Source: Gordonia sp. UBA7599
Lineage (GTDB): Bacteria > Actinomycetota > Actinomycetes > Mycobacteriales > Mycobacteriaceae
Length of the DNA: 64,000 nucleotides
NCBI GenBank assembly: GCA_002477755.1
Contig: DLKD01000142.1
Location: forward strand, 1-64,000
Direction of reading: 5' to 3'
Shown here: positions 1-7,456 of the stretch, in pieces
Layout of the letters: every line of letters starts with the position of its first letter
Numbering within the stretch: the first letter of the stretch is position 1
Notes under the pieces: model-generated
The model's input: the letters and a program-made list of their open reading frames with translations, nothing else
Databases searched by the model: none
Told to the model about the DNA's origin: nothing
Position numbers and translations under genes: made by a program

Positions 1-34
1 GGGCGGTGCCGGAGGGCCCAGTCGGCGGAAGGGG

Positions 35-1021
35 CTAGGCGTGGAGGGCCTTGGCGAAGAAGGGCCACGCGTTGTGGAACATATCCTGGAAATAGCCCCA
101 GGAGTGGGTGCCGGCGGGCGGCATGTCGACGGTCGCTGGGATCTTCAGCTCGCCGAGGCGGCGCAGGAAATTCAGGGTGCACTGTTGCGCCCCGGCCTCG
201 AGGATTCCGCCGACCACGAGCTGGTTGGCAAGTGCCCCCGGATCGGAAACGTACTGAGGCGTGTCGTAAGGACCGGGCGTCCCAGGGGCAGTGGCGATAA
301 AGAGCGCGGTACCGCGCAGGCGGGCCGCGTTCAACGTCGGGTCGTGGGCACGCCACCCCGGACCGCCATACGGCCCCCACATATTGGTTGCGTTCGCTTG
401 ACCGCGCAGCTCCACCACCGAGCGCACCGCTGCTTCGCCGATCGGATCGGTGGTCGAGGCGCACCCGCTGAAGGAGGAGACAGCCTGGTACTGGCCTGGG
501 TACTCAATAGCCAAGTTGAGCGAGGAGGTGGCCGTTCCGGAGATCCCCCCGACGGCGTTGCGTCCGTTGGTGTTGTATGTGGCGGCGATGATCGGTGGCA
601 GTTCTTTGCCCAGGAACGTCGACCACTTGTTGACCCCCAGCCGGGGGTCAGGCTTCTGCCAGTCGGTGTAGTAAGTCGCCGCCCCCGCCATCGGGATGAC
701 GACGTAGACGTTCTTGTCGGAGAGGAACTTGACGATGTCGGTCTTGGTGATCCAGTTGTTGACGGTCTCTCCGCCCCCGGCACCGTTGAAGAGGTAGAGC
801 ACCCCGCGCGGTTTCGACGCATCCTTTGGTTTGATGACGACGAACGGTACGTCACGGTCCATCGCGCCGGAGTGGACGACGATATTCGACACCCTTGCCT
901 GCGACGAGCCACCTGACTTCAAGTAGGTTGCCGACTTCGTGTCTGCGGCAGCGGCTGGCACTCCGATCGTCATGGCCGCGGCCAAGGCCACGACCGCGAC
1001 TCGCACATCTCGTTTGCGCAC
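35..1021 (-). CDS. Secreted mycolyltransferase/esterase-family alpha/beta hydrolase
   Basis: The 328-residue product starts with a signal peptide: a basic N-terminus, a hydrophobic stretch at about residues 8-20, and an AAAA cut region near residue 26. The mature part is an alpha/beta hydrolase of the antigen 85 / corynebacterial mycolyltransferase class. The likely nucleophile is Ser161 in GGISGTA and the likely catalytic histidine is His306 in GTHSWGY, a motif typical of mycolyltransferases. Such enzymes move mycolic acids onto trehalose or arabinogalactan outside the membrane; a plain esterase role is also possible. The GTG start has a GGAGGA ribosome site just upstream. It lies downstream of an 18-codon ORF and a strong hairpin, so expression may depend on read-through. 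Confidence 0.8.
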   Translation of the reverse strand: MRKRDVRVAVVALAAAMTIGVPAAAADTKSATYLKSGGSSQARVSNIVVHSGAMDRDVPFVVIKPKDASKPRGVLYLFNGAGGGETVNNWITKTDIVKFLSDKNVYVVIPMAGAATYYTDWQKPDPRLGVNKWSTFLGKELPPIIAATYNTNGRNAVGGISGTATSSLNLAIEYPGQYQAVSSFSGCASTTDPIGEAAVRSVVELRGQANATNMWGPYGGPGWRAHDPTLNAARLRGTALFIATAPGTPGPYDTPQYVSDPGALANQLVVGGILEAGAQQCTLNFLRRLGELKIPATVDMPPAGTHSWGYFQDMFHNAWPFFAKALHA

Positions 1022-1078
1022 AGATCCTCCACCTTCTCGGTTCGCCCAGGTTGGGCCGAATTCCTACCCCAAACCAAC

Positions 1079-1114
1079 GACAAGCCGCCCCACAATCGAG
1101 TGGGACGGCTTGTC
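1079..1114 (-). terminator. 15-bp stem hairpin between tiny ORF and esterase
   Basis: The arms GACAAGCCG(T/C)CCCAC pair over 15 bp with one G-T wobble around a 6-nt loop. On the minus strand the stem is followed by a GT-rich tail (GTTGGTTTG), which suggests termination in that direction. It sits 11 nt after the 18-codon ORF and 57 nt before the esterase start, so it could be an attenuator or the end of a small transcript. Confidence 0.6.
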
Positions 1115-1125
1115 GCGGAAAGACC

Positions 1126-1182
1126 CTAGGCGGTGAGGGTGGCCAGCTGAATGACGAGGGCGAGGAGAGCGGCGATGTCCAT
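1126..1182 (-). CDS. 18-residue hydrophobic peptide ORF (leader or small membrane peptide)
   Basis: On the minus strand ATG is preceded by AAAAGGAGT at good spacing, one of the strongest ribosome sites in the window. It opens an 18-codon frame (MDIAALLALVIQLATLTA) that ends in TAG. The peptide is almost entirely hydrophobic with one acidic residue, long enough for a single membrane helix, and has five leucines. A plausible TTGACC / TAGCTT promoter lies about 45 nt upstream of the ATG and a hairpin follows the stop. It could be a membrane peptide made with the esterase, or a leader peptide of an attenuator. I recognise no family, and translation is inferred only from the signals. Confidence 0.45.
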   Translation of the reverse strand: MDIAALLALVIQLATLTA

Positions 1183-1233
1183 GAGGACTCCTTTTCGTAA
1201 ACGTTGTGCAATCGGCCTTGACTGCTGCGGAGA

Positions 1234-1263
1234 AAGCTATCGACTGGGTCACAGTGTGGTCAA
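1234..1263 (-). promoter_or_regulatory. Putative promoter for the 18-codon ORF/esterase
   Basis: Read on the minus strand, TTGACC (1263-1258) is followed after 18 nt by TAGCTT (1239-1234), a good actinobacterial -35/-10 pair. The start point would fall near 1227, leaving a leader of about 45 nt before the ATG at 1182. Confidence 0.5.
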
Positions 1264-1270
1264 ACTAACA

Positions 1271-1316
1271 GAGTCATGTTATCTGGCTGTGACCGAACCG
1301 TTATGAGTCAGTTATC
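1271..1316. promoter_or_regulatory. Direct repeat GAGTCA(T)GTTATC upstream of the esterase promoter
   Basis: Two near-identical copies, at 1271-1283 (GAGTCATGTTATC) and 1305-1316 (GAGTCAGTTATC), start 34 nt apart, roughly three helical turns. They lie just upstream of the minus-strand -35 box, the usual place for an activator that binds tandem sites. They fall in the 315-nt gene-free stretch 1183-1497; apart from these repeats, the promoter, the 1435 palindrome and a -10 box, I see nothing else there. Confidence 0.4.
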
Positions 1317-1434
1317 AAAGTCGGTGGAGTCTGTTCGAACAAGAGCGCCCGAGTTGAGACCTGGGTCACTTTGCGCCACAACAAGATTCGGTTTTCGTTC
1401 GAACACTTCCGCCGGTTCGGCCGCGGATCGCCAT

Positions 1435-1450
1435 CTGGACGATCGTCCAG
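1435..1450. promoter_or_regulatory. Perfect 16-bp palindrome CTGGACGATCGTCCAG
   Basis: The palindrome is exact over all 16 bases and ends 34 nt before the likely -10 box of the DUF5313 gene. The form TGGACGnnCGTCCA is typical of TetR-type operators. No TetR gene is adjacent, so the regulator would be encoded elsewhere. Confidence 0.45.
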
Positions 1451-1484
1451 CCCTCAGAAGTGACCAAACGGAGACAACGCGGCC

Positions 1485-1490
1485 TAAACT
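1485..1490 (+). promoter_or_regulatory. -10 box for a leaderless DUF5313 transcript
   Basis: TAAACT is followed by exactly 7 nt and then the GTG start at 1498, the spacing of leaderless mRNAs in this order. No ribosome site is visible before the GTG, which supports the leaderless reading. Confidence 0.45.
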
Positions 1491-1497
1491 CGCCCTC

Positions 1498-1908
1498 GTG
1501 AGCAACTCTGAACGACCGCGCCCGACCCTCTGGGAGTTCATCCCCTACGCCTATGGGCGTCGGACCTATGGCAAGCGACCACTGCCGGCGAAGTACCAGA
1601 ACTGGGTCCGCGAGGACAACGCCGGCCCCGGGGCCACGCGGCGCGTCGTGTTCCGCTTCATGCTCCCCGTCGTGATCCTGCTGTCGCCGTTCCTGCTCAC
1701 CCACAAGAGCGTCGGGTGGGGGACGGCGATCATCGTCACGCTGCCGATCTTCCTGGGCGCGCTCTACTTCACCTTCGTCTTCGACAAGTACTACCGGCGC
1801 GCGACGCTGCAGCGGAACGGCCTGGACCCGGCCCTGGCGGATGAGACGATCCGCAAGAAGTCCGAGGCCGACCACCTCGACTACGAGCGCCGCCACGGCC
1901 GGGCCTGA
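1498..1908 (+). CDS. DUF5313 family membrane protein
   Basis: The 136-residue protein has the pattern of the actinobacterial DUF5313 family: an early YAYGRR motif, then WVREDNAGPGATRR, two hydrophobic helices at about residues 50-68 and 74-95, and a charged tail with FDKYYRR and DYERRHG. The length matches the family. Its function is unknown; it is probably a small inner-membrane protein. The frame is open further upstream, but the GTG at 1498 puts the family motif at the N-terminus and fits the leaderless -10 box. The next gene starts 28 nt downstream and is probably cotranscribed. Confidence 0.75.
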   Translation: MSNSERPRPTLWEFIPYAYGRRTYGKRPLPAKYQNWVREDNAGPGATRRVVFRFMLPVVILLSPFLLTHKSVGWGTAIIVTLPIFLGALYFTFVFDKYYRRATLQRNGLDPALADETIRKKSEADHLDYERRHGRA

Positions 1909-1936
1909 CGGCCCGCGAGTCCCACCGCGCCCCGGC

Positions 1937-2698
1937 ATGGGAGTAACCGGATACGACGCGTGGCTGCGCGCTGCGCGTCGTCGCGGCGCCGACGACGAGG
2001 AACTTGCCGCCATCGCCACGTCGAACTCCCTGCGTCGCGATGCCTTCGACATCCTCGGCACCATGACCGCGCTTGAGGACGGCTCCGGCCGGTCCTACTT
2101 CCTCGTCCCGCCGGGGATGAGCGGCGCCGACGTGGCGCGCGCGGCCTGGCTCACCTACGTGTGGAACGCCGGGACCGGATACGGCGACCTGGCGCGTCGC
2201 GACTTCGCCCCGACGCCGTTCAGCGCCGACGAGGTGCTGCGCATCAAGGCGCGCCAGGCGGGTAACGCGTGGAGCTATGCCCGGGCGGTGCGGGTGGCCG
2301 ATGCGGGCGGTGCGCGGCTGGTGACCACGCCCACCGGCATGCTGATGGGCGCGGGTGGCAACGCCGCGCTACGGATGTGCAGCCAGCTGGGCGGCACGAC
2401 GTGGGGCGACATCTTCCTGATCAACTCGGGTGCGCGCGACGCGGGCCCGATCCTCGCGGCGACCGTCGAGGCGGGTCGCGTGGTGTACCGCCGCGACGGG
2501 CAGATGTGCCTCGGCCGGCTGCCGCTCGACCGCCTGCTGCACCACGAGGAGATCCACGCCGACCAGTGGGCGCAGCGGGGTCCGGCGCGATTCGCGTCGG
2601 CCTATCTGCGGGAGGCGCTGGCAGCGGCCTCTCTGGGGCGGGTGAACCGCTTTGAGGCGCAGGCGGGTCTCAGCGACGGCGGCTACGTCGACGACTAG
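1937..2698 (+). CDS. Hypothetical protein with HExxH (zinc metallopeptidase-like) motif
   Basis: I do not recognise this 253-residue protein as a named family. The C-terminal third has LLHHEEIHADQW, which contains a HExxH zinc-site signature, followed about 30 residues later by FEAQAGLSDGGY, whose glutamate could be a third ligand. The middle is rich in small residues (TPTGMLMGAGGN). No signal peptide is visible, so it is probably cytoplasmic. The ATG at 1937 was preferred over an in-frame start at 1841 because the latter would overlap the DUF5313 gene and add an arginine-rich out-of-frame-like segment. A DUF2891 gene follows 13 nt downstream. Peptidase activity is inference from the motif only. 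Confidence 0.6.
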   Translation: MGVTGYDAWLRAARRRGADDEELAAIATSNSLRRDAFDILGTMTALEDGSGRSYFLVPPGMSGADVARAAWLTYVWNAGTGYGDLARRDFAPTPFSADEVLRIKARQAGNAWSYARAVRVADAGGARLVTTPTGMLMGAGGNAALRMCSQLGGTTWGDIFLINSGARDAGPILAATVEAGRVVYRRDGQMCLGRLPLDRLLHHEEIHADQWAQRGPARFASAYLREALAAASLGRVNRFEAQAGLSDGGYVDD

Positions 2699-2711
2699 GA
2701 CCGATCCCGCC

Positions 2712-3740
2712 ATGCCCACCGACGCCGCCACCACCCTGATCCGCGCCCTCGCGCAGCGCATCCGCGGGCACCTGCACCAAGAATTCCCGACGTGGAGCGC
2801 CCACCTCGTCCTCGGGCCCGCAGACCGGTCGTTGCCCCGCGAACGCACGCCGGTGTTCTACGGGTCCTACGACTGGCACTCGAACGTGCACAGCACCTGG
2901 GCGCTGGTACGGGCCTTGACGGTCCTGGCGGACCCAGAGCTCACCGCCGACGTCGCCGGATTGCTGGGCGAGACGATCACCCCCGACGGCGTCGAGGCCG
3001 AAGCGGCGACGTTCGCCCGTCGCGTCCTGGCGGAGGTCCCCTACGGCGCGACGTGGCTGCTGCGGCTGAGCGTCGAACTGAGGGCCGCTGGACGGCGGTT
3101 CACCGCGCTTGCGGAGACCCTCGAACCGTTGCGCGTCGTCGTCGACGATCAGACCCGGCAATGGCTGGACGTGGTCGGCCTGCCCGACCGCAGCGGCCAA
3201 CACCGCGACACCGCCTGGAACCTGCACCAGTTGCGGCGGTACGCGACGGCCATCGCCGACGAGGAGTTGGCCGCGCGGATCGACGGCCTCGCGGTGCGGC
3301 TCTACCGCGACGATGTGTGCGCGCCCGTCGACTACGAGCCCGGCGCCAACCAGTTCCTCTCCCCGTCGCTCGAAGAGGCCCGGCTCATGGCCGCGGTCGA
3401 GGATCCGGAGGTCTTCGAGCTGTGGCTGGCACGGTTCCTCCCGCGGTTCTTCGACGACGACGGTGAGGCGCTCCCGCTGCCCCCGGGCCCGGTCTCACCC
3501 GGCGACTACCACCAGGCGCACATCGTCGCGCTGCCGTTCACGCGCGCTGCGGCGCTGGCTGACATTGCCCCGGCGGTGCGTGAGCCGCGCGTTCGTGAGC
3601 GGATCGACGGTCTCGCCGTCGCACATCTTGAACGTGGCGTGGGTGCGCTCGACTACCTCGACGACTACGCCAGCGGGCACTGGGTCCCGACGTTCGCGAT
3701 CGACGCGCTGGTCAGGGTCAATCCGCGCGGAATGGATTGA
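2712..3740 (+). CDS. DUF2891 domain-containing protein
   Basis: The 342-residue protein matches DUF2891: the early HPVFYG-type motif appears as TPVFYGSYDWHSNVHSTWALVR near residue 50, and later conserved blocks include HRDTAWNL, YEPGANQFLSPSLEEARLM and a closing GHWVPTFAIDAL. The family has an alpha/alpha-barrel look and no proven function. No signal peptide is visible. The ATG at 2712 follows the previous gene by 13 nt, suggesting a three-gene operon from 1498. Its 3' end overlaps the 3' end of vapC on the other strand by 23 bp, so the two genes converge. Confidence 0.75.
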   Translation: MPTDAATTLIRALAQRIRGHLHQEFPTWSAHLVLGPADRSLPRERTPVFYGSYDWHSNVHSTWALVRALTVLADPELTADVAGLLGETITPDGVEAEAATFARRVLAEVPYGATWLLRLSVELRAAGRRFTALAETLEPLRVVVDDQTRQWLDVVGLPDRSGQHRDTAWNLHQLRRYATAIADEELAARIDGLAVRLYRDDVCAPVDYEPGANQFLSPSLEEARLMAAVEDPEVFELWLARFLPRFFDDDGEALPLPPGPVSPGDYHQAHIVALPFTRAAALADIAPAVREPRVRERIDGLAVAHLERGVGALDYLDDYASGHWVPTFAIDALVRVNPRGMD

Positions 3741-4122
3741 CGATTCGCACGCCGCGCAGAATCGAACCGTCGGCGAGGTCTTCGGTCCACAGTTCGTGGC
3801 ACCCGGCCGCCGCGGCGGCTTCCAGGACCAGGGCGTCAAAGATTGAAAGCTGGTGCGCAGCCGCCGTGTCGGCCGCCCGGCGCACGAGGTGTTCGTCGGC
3901 GGGTACCACCTCGAGCGCCAGCGTGTCGAGGACGCGGGCAGCGGCTTCTCGTGAGACTCCGAGCCGTCGCGTCAATACCGCGTGCAGTTCGATCATCACT
4001 TGCGTACTGATCACGGCGTCTTCGGCGCGAGAGAGGAACACTTCGCGAGCGATCCGCTGCTTGTCGCCGGCGCTGTCGTCGTATTGGTGGGCGAGGACGT
4101 TGGTGTCGAAGAAGACTCTCAT
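3718..4122 (-). CDS. vapC: VapC-family PIN-domain toxin (RNase)
   Basis: This 134-residue PIN-domain protein begins MRVFFDTNVLAHQYD, with the first catalytic Asp in FFDTN. A conserved Glu follows in VMIELHAVL, and further acidic residues in SIFDALVLEAA and TEDLADG complete the usual magnesium site. VapC toxins cut tRNA or rRNA when the antitoxin is lost. The ATG at 4122 overlaps the vapB stop (ATGA), the normal coupling in these pairs; an upstream start at 4167 would lie inside vapB. The gene ends overlapping the DUF2891 gene. Confidence 0.85.
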   Translation of the reverse strand: MRVFFDTNVLAHQYDDSAGDKQRIAREVFLSRAEDAVISTQVMIELHAVLTRRLGVSREAAARVLDTLALEVVPADEHLVRRAADTAAAHQLSIFDALVLEAAAAAGCHELWTEDLADGSILRGVRIVNPFRAD

Positions 4123-4376
4123 CCGCGTTGCCTGAGGCGATCGGCGTACAGCTCGTCTCGCGTCCACGCGCGACCGTGACTGCTTCCGCTCAACTCCTCC
4201 GACAATGCGACGAAGCGTTGTGCCGACGCCCGTCGCCGCGCACGTTCACCGTCGTCGTCGGCGTACTCGCGCAAGCGGTCGGCCAGGTATTGGTTCACCG
4301 ACTCGCCGCGCTCAATAGCGCGGACCCGGGCGCGCTTGAGCGTCTCCTCGTCGACGGTGATCGTCAGATTAGCCAT
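4119..4376 (-). CDS. vapB: VapB-type antitoxin, ribbon-helix-helix
   Basis: The 85-residue protein opens with a ribbon-helix-helix fold: the strand ANLTITVDEETL, then helices with RARVRAIERGESVNQYLADRLREYA. The C-terminal half (SEELSGSSHGRAWTRDELYADR) is the flexible toxin-binding tail. It neutralises VapC and represses its own promoter. The -10 box TACACT (minus strand) lies 5 nt before the ATG, so the transcript is close to leaderless, and it sits inside a palindrome that is the likely autoregulatory operator. Confidence 0.85.
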   Translation of the reverse strand: MANLTITVDEETLKRARVRAIERGESVNQYLADRLREYADDDGERARRRASAQRFVALSEELSGSSHGRAWTRDELYADRLRQRG

Positions 4377-4377
4377 T

Positions 4378-4407
4378 GTTCAGTGTAGCACTGAACCCGT
4401 GCTACAC
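4378..4407 (-). promoter_or_regulatory. vapBC operator: two interlocked palindromes over the -10 box
   Basis: GTTCAGTG-TAG-CACTGAAC (4378-4396) is an 8-bp perfect inverted repeat. Overlapping it, GTGTAGCAC (4383-4391) pairs perfectly with GTGCTACAC (4399-4407). The -10 box TACACT lies within the first palindrome, so binding by VapB/VapBC would block the promoter. Confidence 0.6.
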
Positions 4408-4412
4408 GGGTT

Positions 4413-4462
4413 GGTCTCGATACACGCACGCTCGCTGCGCTCGCGGGCGCACTCGACCACCG
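4413..4462. repeat. Intergenic palindromic repeat, copy 1 (GGTCTCGATACACGC...CTCGACCACCG)
   Basis: This 50-nt element matches the reverse complement of the element at 11931-11980 almost base for base. It begins GGTCTCGATACACG and ends ACTCGACCACCG, with a GCTCGC-rich centre. The third, more diverged copy is at 24180. Confidence 0.65.
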
Positions 4463-4488
4463 TGGGTGGCGCGCGATCAGAGCGTCAA

Positions 4489-4529
4489 TGCCGAGGTGGT
4501 GGACCACCCGGGAGTACCACACCTCGGCA
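4489..4529 (-). terminator. Hairpin after fadD3
   Basis: TGCCGAGGTG (4489-4498) pairs perfectly with CACCTCGGCA (4520-4529) around a 21-nt loop. It lies 18 nt after the fadD3 stop on the minus strand and before the repeat and vapBC, so it probably ends the fadD3 transcript. Confidence 0.5.
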
Positions 4530-4546
4530 CTGTTAGCCGACCAACG

Positions 4547-6106
4547 CTAGGAGAGTTCGCGCTTGAGGATCTTGCCCGAGGCGTTGCGGGGGAAGGACTC
4601 GACGATCACCACCGAGCGCGGGACCTTGAAGTTCGCCAAGTGCTCGCGGGCATGGGCCAACACCGCGTCGGGATCGACGTCGACACCCGGGCGCGGGGTG
4701 ACGAAGGCGCGCCCGACCTCGCCGAGGCGCTCGTCGGGAATGCCGATCACCGCGACCTCGGCGACACCGTCGACGCGCGCAATCACCTGCTCGACCTCGG
4801 CCGGGTACACGTTGAACCCGCCGCAGATGTACATGTCCTTGAGGCGGTCGGTGATCTTCAGATTGCCTCGCGCATCGATCGTCCCGACGTCGCCGGTGTG
4901 CAACCAGCCGTCGGCGTCGATCGTCGCTGCCGTCGCCGCCGGGTCGTCGAGGTAGCCGCGCATCACCATCGCCCCGCGGGCCAGCACCTCGCCGGCGCCG
5001 CTCTCGTCGGGGTTGTCGAGCTTGATCTCCATGCCCGGGTACGCGCGCCCACACGTCGTCGCGACAGTCACATCGTCGTCGTCGGCGGTGCACGTGGTGA
5101 TGAAGCCACTCGTCTCGGTCTGCCCGTAGGCGGTGAGGACGGTTTCGACGCCGAGATCGGATTGCAGCCGCTCGATGAGCACCACCGGCACGACCGTCGC
5201 GCCGGTGACGACCAACCGCAGCGACGACAAGTCGTGCCCGGCGCGCTGCGGGTTGTCCAGAATCGTCTGGAACACCGTGGGGGCGCCGGGGAAGACGGTG
5301 ATCTTGTGCTCGTCGATCATCCGCATCGCGGCGTCGGGGGAGAAGACCGCGAGCGGCACCATCGTCGTGCCGAACAGCACCGACGGCAAGATCCCGGCCT
5401 TGTAGCCGAAGGTGTGGAAATACGGATTGGCCTGCAGGTACTTATCGCCCGGACCAAGTTCGCCATTGGCGCCCCAGGCATGTGCGCCGGCAATGGTGTG
5501 GCGGTGCTCGGCCAGCACGCCCTTGGGTGCGCCGGTGGTGCCGGAGGTGAACAGGATGTCGGAGATGTCGGTCGGTGCGACCGCGTCAGCCCGCGCATCG
5601 GCGGCGCCCAACTCGGTCCCGCGCGTGAGGAACTCGGGCCACGGGACCGCGGGTGAGGGCAGCGAGCCCCGATCGTCCAGGTCGATCCCGACGACGGTCC
5701 GCCCCTCGCTGACAGGATTGCCGAGGACGTCGGCCAGACGGTTGGTGCCGACGAACTCTCCGACGGTGACGATCACCCGCGCATCGGCCCGTTCGATGAT
5801 TTGGGCGGCCTCGCTGATCGTGTACCGGGTGTTGAGCGGGACGAGCACCCCGCCGGCGTAGTGGGTGCCCAGCGCGGCGATCGGCCAGTGGTAGCTGTTG
5901 GGGGCCCACACGGCGACGCGGTCACCGTGGGCGACGCCGGTCGCGATGAGCGCCGCGGCGAACACCCGGGCCTCGCCGAGCAGCTGTCGCCAGGTCAGGG
6001 TGATCGGTTCGTCGGTCCACTGCTCGTCGACGATCGCGATCTCGTCAGGCCATGTCTGAGCAGCCCATCGCAGTGCTTGCGGGGTGGTGGTTGCAGGCGC
6101 CGTCAT
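4547..6106 (-). CDS. fadD3: FadD3-type HIP--CoA ligase
   Basis: This 519-residue AMP-forming acyl-CoA synthetase carries the family motifs in order: the P-loop FTSGTTGAPKG near residue 190, AYGQTE near 320, WLHTGDVG, the hinge ITDRLKDM with CGGFNVYPAEVE, and the catalytic lysine in NASGKILK at the C-terminus. FadD3 activates 3aalpha-H-4alpha(3'-propanoate)-7abeta-methylhexahydro-1,5-indanedione (HIP), opening C/D-ring degradation of steroids. The assignment rests on sequence plus context: it diverges from fadE30 across a KstR2 operator, as in Mycobacterium and Rhodococcus. Cytoplasmic. Expression should be induced when HIP-CoA releases KstR2. Confidence 0.9.
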   Translation of the reverse strand: MTAPATTTPQALRWAAQTWPDEIAIVDEQWTDEPITLTWRQLLGEARVFAAALIATGVAHGDRVAVWAPNSYHWPIAALGTHYAGGVLVPLNTRYTISEAAQIIERADARVIVTVGEFVGTNRLADVLGNPVSEGRTVVGIDLDDRGSLPSPAVPWPEFLTRGTELGAADARADAVAPTDISDILFTSGTTGAPKGVLAEHRHTIAGAHAWGANGELGPGDKYLQANPYFHTFGYKAGILPSVLFGTTMVPLAVFSPDAAMRMIDEHKITVFPGAPTVFQTILDNPQRAGHDLSSLRLVVTGATVVPVVLIERLQSDLGVETVLTAYGQTETSGFITTCTADDDDVTVATTCGRAYPGMEIKLDNPDESGAGEVLARGAMVMRGYLDDPAATAATIDADGWLHTGDVGTIDARGNLKITDRLKDMYICGGFNVYPAEVEQVIARVDGVAEVAVIGIPDERLGEVGRAFVTPRPGVDVDPDAVLAHAREHLANFKVPRSVVIVESFPRNASGKILKRELS

Positions 6107-6113
6107 GGAAAAA

Positions 6114-6135
6114 ACCTAGCAAATGCTTGGTAGGT
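6114..6135. promoter_or_regulatory. KstR2 operator between fadD3 and fadE30
   Basis: ACCTAGCAAATGCTTGGTAGGT is a near-perfect palindrome that contains the KstR2 core AnCAAGnnCTTGnT with one mismatch (AGCAAATGCTTGGT, 6118-6131). It is shared by the divergent fadD3 and fadE30. A -10 box TAAGCT lies 7 nt before the fadE30 ATG, so that transcript is probably leaderless. Confidence 0.85.
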
Positions 6136-6148
6136 TAAGCTAGGGGTC

Positions 6149-7456
6149 ATGACGTCGATCAACCTGGCCGACCGGGCCGTCGACCTCGGCGAATGGGCAG
6201 CCGTCACGCCCGACGCCGACGCCGTCTTCGCGCGTGCCGTGCGGGAATGGCTCGACGAGAACCTCGTCGGCGAGTACGCGCAGCTACGCGGTCGCGGCGG
6301 GCCCGGCAGCGAGCACGAGTTCTTCACCGAGCGCCTCGCCTGGAACCGGCACATGGCCGAGGCCGGCTGGACCTGCCTGGGCTGGCCGTCGCGCTACGGC
6401 GGACGCGGTGCGACGATGAGTCAGCGCATCATCTTCCACAAGGAGTACGCCCGGGCCAACGCACCCGACCGCGTGAACCACCTCGGCGAAGAACTGCTCG
6501 GGCCGACGCTGATCGAGTTCGGCACCGAGGAGCAGAAACAGCGCTTCCTGCCCGGCATCGTCAATGTCACCGAACTGTGGGCGCAGGGCTATTCCGAGCC
6601 GGGAGCAGGCTCCGACCTCGCCGGCGTCGCGACGACTGCACGGCTGGACGACGACAAGTGGGTCATCAACGGCCAGAAGATCTGGACGTCGTTGGCGCAC
6701 CACTCACAGTGGGCCTTCGTCATCACGCGCAGCGAGCCGGGCTCGCAGCGCCACGCCGGACTGTCGTTCCTGCTCGTGCCGCTCGATCAGCCGGGCGTCA
6801 CGATCCGCCCGATCCAGCAGCTCACCGGCACCTCGGAGTTCAATGAGGTCTTCTTCGACGACGCGGTGACCGACGCGGATCTCATCGTCGGCGAGCCCGG
6901 CGGAGGCTGGGCCGTGGCGATGGGGCTGCTGCAGTTCGAGCGCGGTGTCTCCACGCTGGGACAGCAGGTCGGCTTCGCGCGCGAACTCGACAACCTCGTC
7001 GAGGTCGCCAAGGCCAACGGGGCACTGGACAAGCCGGCGATCGCCACCGACCTCAAACGCGCCCGCATCGAGCTCGCCGTGATGCGCGCCCACGCGCAGC
7101 GCACTCTCGACGCGGCCCTGGGCGAGGGCGACACCGGCACCGCGATCCGCACCGCCCACGGCTTCGACACCTCCGCTGGCGACGCCTCCGTCGCCAAACT
7201 GCTCTGGGCCAACTGGCACCGTCGCCTCGGCGAACTCGCCATGCGGGTCGTCGGCGCGCCGTCGCTCGTCGGGCCGCCCACCACATCGGAGGGCGCGCTC
7301 AACGTCGTCACCGATCCCGAGCACGTCGAACTCGACGAATGGCAGCGGCTGTACCTGTTCACCCGTGCCGACACGATCTACGGCGGCTCCAACGAGGTGC
7401 AGCGCAACATCATCGCCGAGCGGGTGCTCGGCCTACCCCGAGAGGCCCGCGCATGA
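6149..7456 (+). CDS. fadE30: Acyl-CoA dehydrogenase FadE30
   Basis: The 435-residue flavoprotein has the acyl-CoA dehydrogenase layout: N-terminal helices, the signature YSEPGAGSDLAG near residue 150, the beta-domain motif WVINGQKIWTS, and a C-terminal FAD/substrate helix with IYGGSNEVQRNIIAERVLGLPR. FadE30 desaturates HIP-CoA, or its 5-OH derivative, in steroid C/D-ring breakdown. It diverges from fadD3 and overlaps the next SDR gene by ATGA, so the two are translationally coupled. The start is set by the leaderless -10 box. Confidence 0.88.
   Translation: MTSINLADRAVDLGEWAAVTPDADAVFARAVREWLDENLVGEYAQLRGRGGPGSEHEFFTERLAWNRHMAEAGWTCLGWPSRYGGRGATMSQRIIFHKEYARANAPDRVNHLGEELLGPTLIEFGTEEQKQRFLPGIVNVTELWAQGYSEPGAGSDLAGVATTARLDDDKWVINGQKIWTSLAHHSQWAFVITRSEPGSQRHAGLSFLLVPLDQPGVTIRPIQQLTGTSEFNEVFFDDAVTDADLIVGEPGGGWAVAMGLLQFERGVSTLGQQVGFARELDNLVEVAKANGALDKPAIATDLKRARIELAVMRAHAQRTLDAALGEGDTGTAIRTAHGFDTSAGDASVAKLLWANWHRRLGELAMRVVGAPSLVGPPTTSEGALNVVTDPEHVELDEWQRLYLFTRADTIYGGSNEVQRNIIAERVLGLPREARA

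Noticed and set aside
1327-1410. GTTCGAAC motifs as possible LexA/SOS boxes
   Set aside because: The actinobacterial SOS box is TCGAAC-N4-GTTCGA; these are simple 8-bp palindromes without the spacer.
1276-1497. N-terminal extension of the DUF5313 frame back to 1276
   Set aside because: The extension is not family-like, crosses the palindrome and promoter, and the GTG at 1498 has a leaderless -10 box.
4376-5656. 426-codon open frame opposite fadD3
   Set aside because: Antisense to the fadD3 motifs; composition typical of GC-rich shadow frames.
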